From the NCBI GenBank assembly GCA_043720875.1, contig JAYSRU010000268.1:1-55071 (forward strand): 55,071 nt of DNA. Reading direction: 5' to 3'. The notes under the pieces are model-generated. The model had not been told where the DNA came from, did not search any database, and was given only the letters and a program-made list of their open reading frames with translations. The stretch comes from JAYSRU01 sp043720875. Lineage in GTDB: Bacteria; Bacteroidota; Bacteroidia; Flavobacteriales_D; Crocinitomicaceae. Of the stretch, positions 17,515 to 26,476 are shown in pieces; the stretch's first letter is position 1; each line of letters starts with the position of its first letter. Position numbers and translations under genes: made by a program.

Positions 17515-17880
17515 ATGACACAAATAGAAATCAATACAAAAATTGCCCACGATTGGATCGCAGCATTTAATGTCCATGAGGTTGAGTCCATATTATCTTT
17601 ATACGCTGAAGACGCCATACATTTTAGCCCAAAACTAAAGCAGCGCTTACCCGAAACGAATGGTTTTGTAAACGGTAGAAAGGAAATGCGTGCTTGGTGG
17701 ATTGATGCTTTTGATAGACTCCCAACACTGCATTACGCCTTGCAAAACTTAATTGTTAATGACTCAAGCATCTTGATGGAATACCTAAGAAAAGTAGATA
17801 ACGAAGAAGATATGATGGTAGCGGAAGTTTTAGAAATTCAAAATAACTTGATTGTACGCTCAAAAGTTTATCACGGCTAA
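17515..17880 (+). CDS. SnoaL-like / NTF2-fold protein
   Basis: The 121-residue soluble protein fits the SnoaL-like fold of the NTF2 superfamily: an N-terminal helix with IAHDWIAAFNVHEVESILSLYAEDAIHFS, a middle WWIDAFDRLPTLHYALQNL and C-terminal strands (MVAEVLEIQNNLIVRSKVYHG). Such proteins form a cone-shaped pocket and serve as isomerases, cyclases, hydrolases or binding proteins. The pocket residues do not single out one reaction. It has no signal peptide, so it should be cytoplasmic. It lies 51 bases after the DUF4920-like gene and meets rlmB tail to tail with an 11-base gap. Confidence 0.72.
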   Translation: MTQIEINTKIAHDWIAAFNVHEVESILSLYAEDAIHFSPKLKQRLPETNGFVNGRKEMRAWWIDAFDRLPTLHYALQNLIVNDSSILMEYLRKVDNEEDMMVAEVLEIQNNLIVRSKVYHG

Positions 17881-17891
17881 CCTTTTTTCAT

Positions 17892-18719
17892 CTACTCATT
17901 CATTTGTCTAAACTTCTCGTATAAAACAATCCCAGTTGCAACACCAACGTTCATACTTTCGATTGTTCCCATCATTTGAATTTTAGCCCTAACATCTGCC
18001 AACTTCAATAATTCATCGGAAATCCCTGTATCTTCAGATCCCATTATTATCACAGTTCCTCCGCGCAAATTTGCTTCGCGTAACGGAACCATCGTTTTTT
18101 CGGTACACGCAACGATTCTTAATCCAGATTGCTGCAAGTAATACACGGTATCCAACATATTATTTTCCTTACACACTTTAATGGTGTTCAACGCTCCAGC
18201 AGATGTTTTTACCGCATCAGGGGTGATGGTAACCGAACCTTTGCTCGGAATCAACACAGCGTCAACCCCCATACATTCTGCAGTTCTAGCGATTGCTCCA
18301 AAATTGCGCACATCCGTTAATCGATCCAAAACCAAAATGTTTGGCTTAACACCATGCTCTAATAATTCGTCCACCAATGTTTTTGCATCATAATATTCTA
18401 CAGGAGAAATATAGGCGATAACTCCTTGATGATTACTGGTTGTAACTGCATCCAATTTCTCGACAGGCACAAATTGCAATTGATACTCTTTGCCTTTCAG
18501 ACCTTGTTGTAATTCGTCAAAAAACTCTTTTTTAATTCCTTTTTGTATTACAATTCTGTTGATTGTTTTTTCTGCCTTTATTGCTTCTAATACCGCATGA
18601 ACTCCAAATATAACATCCGAAGGCGCAACTCTTTCTTTAATTTCACGGCTATATTTAGTTTCTGAAAAATCACGTCGTTTAGCGTAACCTTCTTTTCTTT
18701 TATCGTATCTATCTTCCAT
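17892..18719 (-). CDS. rlmB: 23S rRNA (guanosine-2'-O-)-methyltransferase RlmB, SpoU family
   Basis: The 275-residue protein has a basic N-terminal extension (about 1-32), a substrate-binding domain (about 33-110; VIFGVHAVLEAI, SNHQGVIAYIS) and a SpoU methyltransferase domain with the three knot motifs: LDRLTDVRNFGAIARTAE, VIIMGSEDTGIS and IESMNVGVATGIVLYE. The family methylates the ribose of G2251 (E. coli numbering) in 23S rRNA using S-adenosylmethionine. Other TrmH-type enzymes share these motifs, but the N-terminal domain and length favour RlmB. It starts 31 bases after the OsmC gene on the same strand and is probably co-transcribed with it. Confidence 0.88.
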   Translation of the reverse strand: MEDRYDKRKEGYAKRRDFSETKYSREIKERVAPSDVIFGVHAVLEAIKAEKTINRIVIQKGIKKEFFDELQQGLKGKEYQLQFVPVEKLDAVTTSNHQGVIAYISPVEYYDAKTLVDELLEHGVKPNILVLDRLTDVRNFGAIARTAECMGVDAVLIPSKGSVTITPDAVKTSAGALNTIKVCKENNMLDTVYYLQQSGLRIVACTEKTMVPLREANLRGGTVIIMGSEDTGISDELLKLADVRAKIQMMGTIESMNVGVATGIVLYEKFRQMNE

Positions 18720-18750
18720 AATTATCTTTTTATTCTTTTAGAAATCCGCT

Positions 18751-19176
18751 TTAGAACTTAAAATTAATATTCACCTCAACATATTCATCCAAGGTATTCG
18801 CTACCGGACAAGCTAAAGCAACTCTTTCTAATCTTTCTTGCGTTTTCACGTCCCAATTGTTGCCAGAGAAATCGATTTCTATTTCTAAACGATCAATTTT
18901 TCTAGGATTATCTCCCATAATTTTTACCACTGTTCCTTCCCCATGCGTATAATTTATAGCATTGTTAGCACAATGAATTCCAACAACAGTTAACAGGCAA
19001 GAAACATACGCCGTAGCCACTAGATCTGTTGGCGAAAAAGCTTCTCCTTTTCCGTGATTGTCTGTTGGGGCATCTGTTATTATTTTGCTGCCAGATTTAA
19101 CATGAGTTGCTTCCGTACGTAAATTGCCTAAATAACTAATTTGGGCTGTTATTGCCTGATTGCTTGAATTCAACAT
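18751..19176 (-). CDS. OsmC-family peroxiredoxin-like protein
   Basis: The 141-residue cytoplasmic protein matches the OsmC/Ohr family, which reduces organic hydroperoxides with two cysteines. The active Cys residues are C60 (TAYVSCLLTVVGIH) and C123 (ALACPVANTL), and the phrase GEAFSPTDLVATA before C60 is typical. It belongs to the YhfA/OsmC-like branch more than to Ohr, judging by DNHGKGEAFSPTDL. It is the first gene of a probable two-gene unit with rlmB and has a promoter box 48 bases upstream, back to back with that of lipA. Confidence 0.88.
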   Translation of the reverse strand: MLNSSNQAITAQISYLGNLRTEATHVKSGSKIITDAPTDNHGKGEAFSPTDLVATAYVSCLLTVVGIHCANNAINYTHGEGTVVKIMGDNPRKIDRLEIEIDFSGNNWDVKTQERLERVALACPVANTLDEYVEVNINFKF

Positions 19177-19224
19177 TGTTTGATTGTGGATGAATGAACT
19201 ATACGCTCAATGAATATAATACCA

Positions 19225-19232
19225 CAAAAGTA
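19225..19232 (-). promoter_or_regulatory. -7 promoter box of the OsmC/rlmB unit
   Basis: The minus strand reads TACTTTTG. It lies 48 bases before the OsmC ATG and 22 bases from the lipA -7 box on the other strand, making a compact divergent promoter region. Confidence 0.45.
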
Positions 19233-19254
19233 GCACATTTAACCTAGGATTAAA

Positions 19255-19262
19255 TACCTTTG
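19255..19262 (+). promoter_or_regulatory. -7 promoter box of lipA
   Basis: TACCTTTG is an exact match. Its last three bases are the TTG (19260-19262) that opens the longest frame, so translation must start downstream at the ATG at 19284. Confidence 0.55.
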
Positions 19263-19283
19263 TGCACTAAAGTTGAATTTTTG

Positions 19284-20153
19284 ATGGAAGAACGAGTAGA
19301 ACGTATCAAAAAACCAAAATGGTTAAAAGTAAAATTACCTATTGGTGAGAACTACAAAAAGGTGCGCAGTTTAGTAGACGAACACAAATTACATACAATT
19401 TGTGAAAGTGGAAGCTGTCCAAACATGGGCGAGTGTTGGGGCGAAGGAACCGCTACTTTTATGATTCTTGGTAATATATGTACCCGCAGTTGTGGCTTCT
19501 GTGGAGTTGCTACTGGTAAACCAGAAGCTGTGGATGTTTATGAACCAGGTAGAGTGGCACATTCTGTCAAAACAATGGGGGTAAAACACGCTGTTGTAAC
19601 TTCTGTAGATAGAGACGATCTTAAAGATGGCGGCGGAGAAATTTGGGCGCAAACTGTGCGAGCCATTCGAGCACAGTCACCAACCACAACACTGGAAACC
19701 TTAATTCCTGATTTTGCCGGAAAATGGGAAAACTTACAAATGATCATTGATGTTGCTCCTGAAATAGTGTCTCATAATTTAGAGACCGTTCGAAGATTAA
19801 CCAAAGAAGTGCGCATACAAGCAAAGTATGATCGAAGTCTAGAATTACTTTTTCGCTTAAAAAAAGGTGGAATGCGTACAAAATCTGGCGTAATGTTAGG
19901 CCTTGGCGAAACTATTGAAGAAGTAATTGAAACCATGCAAGATCTGAGATCCGTAGATGTGGACATTATTACCCTTGGTCAATATTTACAACCCACACCA
20001 AAACATTTGCCAATAGCAGCATTTATAACGCCTGAGCAGTTTGAACACTACAAAAGACTAGGGCAAGAAATGGGATTTAAATACGTTGAAAGTGGGCCAC
20101 TTGTCCGTTCAAGTTACCATGCCGAAAAACATCTTTTTGATCAATTGCACTAA
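19284..20153 (+). CDS. lipA: Lipoyl synthase
   Basis: From the ATG at 19284 the enzyme has 289 residues. It is a radical SAM protein that inserts two sulfur atoms into protein-bound octanoyl groups to make lipoyl cofactors for 2-oxoacid dehydrogenases and the glycine cleavage system. Both iron-sulfur clusters are visible: the auxiliary cluster C40/C45/C51 (CESGSCPNMGECW) and the radical SAM cluster C66/C70/C73 (CTRSCGFC). The C-terminal motif GPLVRSSYHAE, which supplies the conserved Ser ligand, is also intact. A TTG 24 bases upstream is rejected because it is part of the -7 promoter box. No lipB or lplA gene is nearby. Confidence 0.95.
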   Translation: MEERVERIKKPKWLKVKLPIGENYKKVRSLVDEHKLHTICESGSCPNMGECWGEGTATFMILGNICTRSCGFCGVATGKPEAVDVYEPGRVAHSVKTMGVKHAVVTSVDRDDLKDGGGEIWAQTVRAIRAQSPTTTLETLIPDFAGKWENLQMIIDVAPEIVSHNLETVRRLTKEVRIQAKYDRSLELLFRLKKGGMRTKSGVMLGLGETIEEVIETMQDLRSVDVDIITLGQYLQPTPKHLPIAAFITPEQFEHYKRLGQEMGFKYVESGPLVRSSYHAEKHLFDQLH

Positions 20154-20246
20154 TTATAAAATACCATTCAATCAAACAAAATAGATTTACACCACTATTT
20201 TTTATACAGATTAAACAACAATGCGTTCTTAGAAATAAAAAATTAT

Positions 20247-20254
20247 TATCTTCG
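20247..20254 (+). promoter_or_regulatory. -7 promoter box of the T9SS type A protein gene
   Basis: TATCTTCG (TAnnTTCG variant) lies 32 bases before the ATG at 20287. Confidence 0.4.
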
Positions 20255-20286
20255 GACGCTTTTATGAATTTGAAAGGAACCTGATT

Positions 20287-23200
20287 ATGAAAACATATAC
20301 GAAAAAAATTATTTTAGGTACAGCTGCTCTAACACTTGGAGTTGTTGCAATATCTAACTTATCTCTTGATACTACTCAAGCGAGCTACACCCAAGAAGGC
20401 TTAGTTGGAGCGCATGCTACCTCAGTTGGTGACGGCGCAAAAACATGGTGGGAAAATAAGTTGATGGACAGCGAGACAGGCTTGCCGTTAACCGCAGAGA
20501 AGATGTCTCAACAACGTGCTGCAATGCAATTTTCAAGTAAGTTTGGTCTTCCATTAATATGGGAAGAAAAGGGACCAGATAATATTGGGGGTAGAACAAG
20601 AGCTATCGTTATTGACAGAAATAATATTAATAACATTTATGCTGGTTCAGTTACTGGCGGTTTATGGAAATCTACTAATGGTGGTAATGCTTGGACAAAA
20701 GTTTCAACTTTTCCGGGTAACCCAACAATTTCATCTGCATGCCAAACACAAGATGGAACAATTTTTATCTCAACAGGACTAAGCAGTTCAATAGGTGAGC
20801 CTTATTCAGGTCAAGGTGATGGAATTTTTTATAGTACAGATGGGGTATTATGGTTACCAGTTCCCGGCACAACTACAGGTTTTTCTACTGTTCGTGAAAT
20901 CGTTTGCGCATCGAATAGCAATAAAATCTATATCACCGGTGGGAGTTCATTGAAAACATGGACTGTTGGTGACGCAGGTGCACCAGTTAATGCACCTGCA
21001 ATTCCAACTGGAACAACTGGAGCAATGGCAATGTCACCTGATGGAACCGTAATGATTTGCCAATTTGGTGCTAAGCATTATGTTACTTCAAACTCTGGCA
21101 CGAGCTGGACAGATGTAACTGCTGCTTCAAGTAGCTCAACAACTTTTCCAATTTCAAACTCTGGAAGAACTGAATATGCGGTTTCTAGCACACAATCAGG
21201 TGGAGCTTACCACATTTATCTTGCCCTTACAAGTTCTAACGGTAGAGGGTTCTTTAAATCAGGTGATAATGGTACAACATGGGGTCGATGCTTTGGCGCT
21301 ACAACATCGGCAGCAAGCGAAATTTACAACATCTATAACAATCAAGGAACTTATGGTTCAGTAGTTTCAGTAGATGGAATAAATCCTAAAAAAGCATTTA
21401 TTGGAGGAATTGATGTTTGGTCATGGACGGAAAATGCATCCGTTGCTTATTCAGGTCAATTAGCACAAAAATCTTTCTGGGCAGCGGCTCCGATTAGTCC
21501 AGTTTATGTACACGCTGATAACCATGAAATGAAATGGGCAACTGCTTCAAAACTTTATATCGGTAATGATGGTGGTGTAGGTATTTCACTTAACAATGGA
21601 ACTACTTTCTACCCAGCAAACAGAGGTTATAATGTAACACAATTCTATAGTATCGGTTATGATGCTGACGGAGCTGTTATTGGAGGTGCTCAAGATAATG
21701 GAACTCTTTATAATAACTACAGCAATACAACTTTACAATCTTTTGATGAGATTATGGGAGGTGATGGTTTTGATGCTGAAATCTCACACTTCAACAAAAA
21801 TATAATTTTTAGTTCTATTTATTACAACGGTATTGAAAGATCATCTGACGGAGGGAGTTCTGCTGCTGGTTTCTTGCCTATATACCCGTCACTATATGGA
21901 CCTACAGGAAGTGAGGCAATTGGGACTGCTACAAGCTTTCCGTTCAAAACAGTATTAAAATTGGCTGAATATTATGATTTAAATTCAAAAGATTCAGTAA
22001 TTTTTACTCCTACACAATCTTATGCTGTAGGTGATGCAATCGTTGTAAACTCAGAAACTAAAGATGCAACTATCAATTACACCGTTACAGCACCTATTTA
22101 TTTTTCTGATACTGTCTTTAGAGATATGACACTAGATGTTGCCGATTTTAGAATTGTTGGAACAACAGGAAATGGTACTCACTATTACTTATCTGAATTA
22201 ACTGCTACATGGCCAGGTTCACCAGCTACTCCAGTTCCAGGTGAAGTTTTAACAGTATCAGCACCCTTCGTTGGTACAATTACTGTTGCGAGTATCTTGT
22301 CTGTGACACATAAGTTTGGAAAAAATACTCAAGATTTATCCTCTTCAGTTTATGCCGATCTGGATACTAATCAATATATTTTAGATTACGCATGGTCAAA
22401 ACCAAAATTCCAAGATCCTTACCAATCAATTTTAATGGTTTATGGTGGGCAAAACGGTGGAGAACTTTGGGCGACTAAGGATGCACTTAGAGTTGATAAA
22501 TTAAACCCAGAATGGTTCATTCTTGCTCAAAATATTGGGTCTGATCCCGACATTGAAGTTTCTGAAGATTTAAATCACATCTTTATTGCTGGTGGTAACA
22601 AAATAACACGTATTAGCAATTTAGGAAATATCTATTCGCAAGAAAGTAACTATACTTCGCAAGTAACTTACTCAGCTGGTGTGGTAGGACCTGGACTAAC
22701 CTCACAACTTGTTTCAATTAGTGTTAGTTGTATTGGTATTGATCCAAGAAACCCAGATGCGCTTATCATGGGAACTAATTCACCAGGAAGCGTTAGAAAA
22801 TGTACTTCAGCAACCACCTCACTTACAACGGGTACGTTACTAAGTACTGGTCCAAATGTTGGAGCTCCAATATTTGATATCATGATGGATCGTGACGATA
22901 ATTCGCTTCTGGTTGCTGCTACTGCTTATGGTGTTTCAACTTCAAGCAATGGTGGAACAACATGGGCATCTAACTCTGCCGGCTTCGATAACGTTCCTGC
23001 AACTAAAGTTAAGCAACAATGGAGAACCTTCGCTGAAAAAACAAGTAGACCGGGTGAAATATATGTTTCGACATTTGGTAGAGGTATTTTTACTTCAGCA
23101 TCTGTTTTAGGATTATCAAATCCTGCATTGGATAATACGAATGCTAAACAAGAGGTATTGAATGTATATCCTAATCCAACTGTAAATTCTTCAGCTATCC

Positions 23201-23403
23201 GTTTCACATTGAAAGAAGCTGGTAAAGTAACTGTATTGATTTATTCAATCAATGGAACTTTAGTGAAAACTATCAAAACTGATAATTTAGAGCAAGGTGA
23301 ACAAAACATTGAATTGGATGTTGAAAATATTCAAAACGGAAACTACATTGTAAAAGCAATTTCTGGTTCGCATTCAGCAACTGGAAGATTGGTTAAAATG
23401 TAA
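20287..23403 (+). CDS. Large exported Asp-box beta-propeller protein with T9SS type A sorting domain
   Basis: The 1038-residue protein has a signal peptide (about 1-32, TTQA) and a long region with Asp-box/BNR motifs such as SVTGGLWKSTNGGNAWTK (about residue 125), FFKSGDNGTTWGR and STSSNGGTTWAS. This is typical of sialidase/sortilin-type beta-propellers. Residues 957-1038 are the type A T9SS sorting domain (NVYPNPTVN, VLIYSINGTLVKTI, GNYIVKA, GRLVKM). It should be secreted through T9SS and attached to the surface. Asp-boxes alone do not prove an enzyme, and I see no sialidase catalytic set, so binding or adhesion is as likely. Own promoter and terminator make it a single-gene unit. Confidence 0.87.
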   Translation: MKTYTKKIILGTAALTLGVVAISNLSLDTTQASYTQEGLVGAHATSVGDGAKTWWENKLMDSETGLPLTAEKMSQQRAAMQFSSKFGLPLIWEEKGPDNIGGRTRAIVIDRNNINNIYAGSVTGGLWKSTNGGNAWTKVSTFPGNPTISSACQTQDGTIFISTGLSSSIGEPYSGQGDGIFYSTDGVLWLPVPGTTTGFSTVREIVCASNSNKIYITGGSSLKTWTVGDAGAPVNAPAIPTGTTGAMAMSPDGTVMICQFGAKHYVTSNSGTSWTDVTAASSSSTTFPISNSGRTEYAVSSTQSGGAYHIYLALTSSNGRGFFKSGDNGTTWGRCFGATTSAASEIYNIYNNQGTYGSVVSVDGINPKKAFIGGIDVWSWTENASVAYSGQLAQKSFWAAAPISPVYVHADNHEMKWATASKLYIGNDGGVGISLNNGTTFYPANRGYNVTQFYSIGYDADGAVIGGAQDNGTLYNNYSNTTLQSFDEIMGGDGFDAEISHFNKNIIFSSIYYNGIERSSDGGSSAAGFLPIYPSLYGPTGSEAIGTATSFPFKTVLKLAEYYDLNSKDSVIFTPTQSYAVGDAIVVNSETKDATINYTVTAPIYFSDTVFRDMTLDVADFRIVGTTGNGTHYYLSELTATWPGSPATPVPGEVLTVSAPFVGTITVASILSVTHKFGKNTQDLSSSVYADLDTNQYILDYAWSKPKFQDPYQSILMVYGGQNGGELWATKDALRVDKLNPEWFILAQNIGSDPDIEVSEDLNHIFIAGGNKITRISNLGNIYSQESNYTSQVTYSAGVVGPGLTSQLVSISVSCIGIDPRNPDALIMGTNSPGSVRKCTSATTSLTTGTLLSTGPNVGAPIFDIMMDRDDNSLLVAATAYGVSTSSNGGTTWASNSAGFDNVPATKVKQQWRTFAEKTSRPGEIYVSTFGRGIFTSASVLGLSNPALDNTNAKQEVLNVYPNPTVNSSAIRFTLKEAGKVTVLIYSINGTLVKTIKTDNLEQGEQNIELDVENIQNGNYIVKAISGSHSATGRLVKM

Positions 23404-23421
23404 TCTTCTTCAACTTTATAC

Positions 23422-23454
23422 AAAGGCTATCCAAATCGGGTAGCCTTTTTTTAT
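23422..23454 (+). terminator. Intrinsic terminator after the T9SS type A gene
   Basis: AAAGGCTATCC pairs with GGGTAGCCTTT (one G-U pair) around a 5-base loop, followed by T-rich sequence. Confidence 0.88.
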
Positions 23455-23479
23455 TATTCAAAAATAAAATAATTACCAA

Positions 23480-23487
23480 TAATCTTG
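23480..23487 (+). promoter_or_regulatory. Probable -7 box of the PorP/PorE-like unit
   Basis: TAATCTTG differs from TAnnTTTG at one base and lies 12 bases before the ATG at 23500. It contains the TTG at 23485-23487 that opens the longest frame. Confidence 0.35.
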
Positions 23488-23499
23488 TATCTTCACATA

Positions 23500-24498
23500 A
23501 TGAAGCTTTGTACACTATTCCTATTTCTTTTATCCATCGCTTCTACAACGATCATGGCACAAGATGTACATTGGTCTCAATACAATCACAATCCAATTTA
23601 TTATAACCCTGCGCAAGCTGGAAATATTGCAACAGATGTTAGGTTCACCGCTAATTATCGCGATCAATGGCGCAGTGTAACCAAGCCATTTTCTACGGTT
23701 GCTGTTGCTGCGGATGCTAAGTTGTTAAAATATAAAACGATCGGAATTGCTGCTAATTTCTTTCATGACGTCGCCGGAGACGGAAGTTATCGTACCATGC
23801 AAACCATGTTAGCACTTTCTCATAATTCCACCTTGTCACCGAAAATGAATTTGCGTTTTGGTCTTCAAACAGGTATTAACCATAGATCTATAGATTATTC
23901 CGCCCTCAATTTTGATGCTCAATATGTTTTTTCAAGCTTTAATGTAGCGAACCCAACCAATGAAAATTTCGGTAATGGCAAACATACGAGTCTTTTACTC
24001 TCTTCCGGTGCTGTACTTAATTACATGATTGATAAAAAAACCAGACTTGAAACAGGTCTATCACTTTTTAACCTAAACCGTCCGAATCAAAGTATCAATA
24101 ATAGTGTTCAAAAAAGAGATATTCGATCAGTAATACAGGCAAAAGTAGAACGTAAACTCACACCTGACCTTTTCCTTTTGCCAAGTTTTCAAGTTAACGT
24201 TCAAGGAAAATATCATTCCGTTATAATTGGTACTGATGTAAAGTATGAACTCATTAACCGAAACGGTAACTATCGTGCTGTTTTTGGGGGAATTTGGACC
24301 CGCGTTAAAGACGCCACTTGGATCACTTTAGGAATTCAAAATCAACTCACGTTTGTCGGAATAAGTTATGATGTTAACTATTCGAAACTTGTACCTGCAA
24401 GTAGAATTCGTGGTGGACTTGAAATCGCAATACGCCATGAACTTATTCGTTTTAAACCTAAAAAAGTAACTCATAGAGTATGCCCAGATTATATCTAA
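23500..24498 (+). CDS. PorP/SprF family type IX secretion system outer membrane protein
   Basis: From the ATG at 23500 the protein has 332 residues: a signal peptide (about 1-21, TTIMAQ), then the family start QDVHWSQYNHNPIYYNPAQAG and alternating beta strands of an outer membrane barrel up to the C-terminus. PorP/SprF proteins work with T9SS; many copies occur per genome, often beside a PorE-like protein, and they help anchor or export type B cargo such as SprB. The start at ATG is chosen because the TTG 15 bases earlier is in the promoter box and ATG opens the signal peptide. It overlaps the next gene by 19 bases, so the two are made together. Confidence 0.88.
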   Translation: MKLCTLFLFLLSIASTTIMAQDVHWSQYNHNPIYYNPAQAGNIATDVRFTANYRDQWRSVTKPFSTVAVAADAKLLKYKTIGIAANFFHDVAGDGSYRTMQTMLALSHNSTLSPKMNLRFGLQTGINHRSIDYSALNFDAQYVFSSFNVANPTNENFGNGKHTSLLLSSGAVLNYMIDKKTRLETGLSLFNLNRPNQSINNSVQKRDIRSVIQAKVERKLTPDLFLLPSFQVNVQGKYHSVIIGTDVKYELINRNGNYRAVFGGIWTRVKDATWITLGIQNQLTFVGISYDVNYSKLVPASRIRGGLEIAIRHELIRFKPKKVTHRVCPDYI

Positions 24499-26417
24499 CG
24501 TTACTAATTTTAACAGCTCCAATTTTTGCTTTTGGCCAAGGTCAAGTAAAAAAATATATTGAGTTTGCAGATCTTCAGGTAAGTAAAGGCGATTTAGTGT
24601 ACGCTCTGGATTACTATGACAAAGCAATGGAACTTGATTCGAACACCGTTACCATCTTGTGGAAATATGCGTGTGCACAAGAAGCTTATAAGAATTACCC
24701 CAAAGCAGCCTTCTATTTCAAAAAAGTGTACGATAAAGAAAATGGAAAAATTTATCCTGAAAGCATTTTGAAATATGGTTTAATGTTGAAACAATGCGGA
24801 GAATATAAGGAAGCCCTAGAAACTTTTAAATTCTGTAAAAAGAAATATAAGGTAAAGACGGAATACAATTATCAAAAAAGCAAACAGGAATTAGAATCCA
24901 CATTGTGGGCTATGCAACATAAAAATGATTCTCTTCCGCTTGAATTCAAACCAATGCCCGCAACAATAAATACCAAAAACTCTGAGTTTGGTCACAGCAT
25001 CAACCGCAATCAATTCTATTTTTCTAGCTTACAAGCAGATTCTATCACCAAAAATGAAGAAATCATTAGCACGCGGTATAAAACAAAGCTGTATGCTTCT
25101 GAACTCAAAGATTCTACCCAACTTCAAAGCAAAGTAATTCAACAATATGCTTATGCCCAATTAAATACGGGCAATGGGAGTTTTAGCTTAGACGGAACTC
25201 GATTCTATTTTTCAATTTGTAAAGAAAAGGCCTATAATTATTCCTGTAAAATAGCCGTGGCACAAATCTATCCTGATGGAAAAATTGGCAGAGTAGATAC
25301 CTTAGGTGATATAATAAATGAATTGGATGCCAATACCACTATGCCTCATATCGGAGACATGAACGGTGAAGAGGTATTGTTTTTTGCGAGCAATAGAGCG
25401 AAATCTGCCGGAGGTCTAGATATTTTTTATTCTATATTGAAGAAGGGGCAACAATTCAGCAAAGTGGTTGCCATTAAATCTATAAATTCGATAGACAACG
25501 AACTTACACCTTACTGGGATAAAGCCATGCAACGCCTCTATTTTTCAAGTAGTTGGCACAATGGATATGGTGGACAAGATGTGCATTACGTCACGTTACG
25601 AAATGATTATTTTGAAAATATTGTTAATGCTGGAAAACCAATCAACAGTGTAGCAAATGATTTGTATTACTTTAAATACGGAGATTCCAGCTACGTAACC
25701 AGTAATCGGATCGGTGTTCTGTTTAGTAAAAATCCAACTTGTTGTAGTGACATATTTCAACTAAACACCCCTATAGTACCAAAATATGTCGATACATTAA
25801 TAAAACGCGAAACATTAACAGAATTAAATAAACGACTACCGGTTACCTTATATTTTCATAATGATGAACCAACCCCGAAAAGTTTAGACACTACAACCAT
25901 TCTAAGCTATACTGAAAGCTACAAAGCGTACACAGCGATGATCGATCAATACAAAAGAGAGTATTCTAAGGGGTTGAATGAAGAAAAATCGGCTGATGCA
26001 CAAGAAGACATTGAGAGTTTTTTCATGGAATATGTAGATTATGGGTTTACCAATCTTCAACTTTTCACCTCCCTCTTATTAGAAGAATTGCAAAAAGGCA
26101 CCAAAATAAATATTACAGTTAAAGGCTTTGCCAGTCCGCTAGCGAAGACGGATTATAACGTAAAACTCACGAAAAGAAGAATTTCTTCTATGATGAATGA
26201 GTTAGGGAAATACCAAAAGGGAATGCTTTTACCTTATCTAAATGGAGTAGCAGAAAATGGAGGAAAAGTCACAATTACACAAATTCCTTTTGGAGAATAC
26301 AAAGCTAATCAACTGATTAGTGACAATCCTAATGATACTAAGAATTCGGTTTATAGTAGAGGTGCGGCAATTGAAAGAAAAATTGAGATTATTAGTATCA
26401 ACCTCATCAAAGAATAA
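24480..26417 (+). CDS. PorE-like protein: TPR, PD40 propeller and OmpA-like domain
   Basis: The 645-residue protein has a signal peptide (1-19, IFAFGQG), TPR-like helices (about 25-130; ALDYYDKAMELDSN, EYKEALETFKFCKKK), PD40-type propeller blades (about 165-400; EVLFFASNRAKSAGGLDIFYS, LYFSSSWHNGYGGQDVHYV) and an OmpA-like C-terminus (about 525-645; NITVKGFASPLAK, NVKLTKRRISSMM, ERKIEIISI). This order matches PorE of the T9SS, which links the PorP ring to peptidoglycan. The OmpA part has lost the usual Asp in the GHTD-like motif (GFAS here) and carries an insertion, so peptidoglycan binding is uncertain. The overlap with the PorP/SprF gene supports a working pair. Confidence 0.82.
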   Translation: MPRLYLTLLILTAPIFAFGQGQVKKYIEFADLQVSKGDLVYALDYYDKAMELDSNTVTILWKYACAQEAYKNYPKAAFYFKKVYDKENGKIYPESILKYGLMLKQCGEYKEALETFKFCKKKYKVKTEYNYQKSKQELESTLWAMQHKNDSLPLEFKPMPATINTKNSEFGHSINRNQFYFSSLQADSITKNEEIISTRYKTKLYASELKDSTQLQSKVIQQYAYAQLNTGNGSFSLDGTRFYFSICKEKAYNYSCKIAVAQIYPDGKIGRVDTLGDIINELDANTTMPHIGDMNGEEVLFFASNRAKSAGGLDIFYSILKKGQQFSKVVAIKSINSIDNELTPYWDKAMQRLYFSSSWHNGYGGQDVHYVTLRNDYFENIVNAGKPINSVANDLYYFKYGDSSYVTSNRIGVLFSKNPTCCSDIFQLNTPIVPKYVDTLIKRETLTELNKRLPVTLYFHNDEPTPKSLDTTTILSYTESYKAYTAMIDQYKREYSKGLNEEKSADAQEDIESFFMEYVDYGFTNLQLFTSLLLEELQKGTKINITVKGFASPLAKTDYNVKLTKRRISSMMNELGKYQKGMLLPYLNGVAENGGKVTITQIPFGEYKANQLISDNPNDTKNSVYSRGAAIERKIEIISINLIKE

Positions 26418-26476
26418 AATTAGAATTTTTTCAATGATCATTACGCTTAGCAAGAATAAATTTCTACTTTAGCATC

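Noticed and set aside
19260..19283. TTG start of lipA
   Set aside because: The TTG is the end of the -7 box TACCTTTG; the ATG at 19284 fits the usual lipoyl synthase N-terminus.
20287..23403. Sialidase assignment for the Asp-box protein
   Set aside because: Asp-boxes are present, but the Arg triad and the other catalytic residues of sialidases could not be identified.
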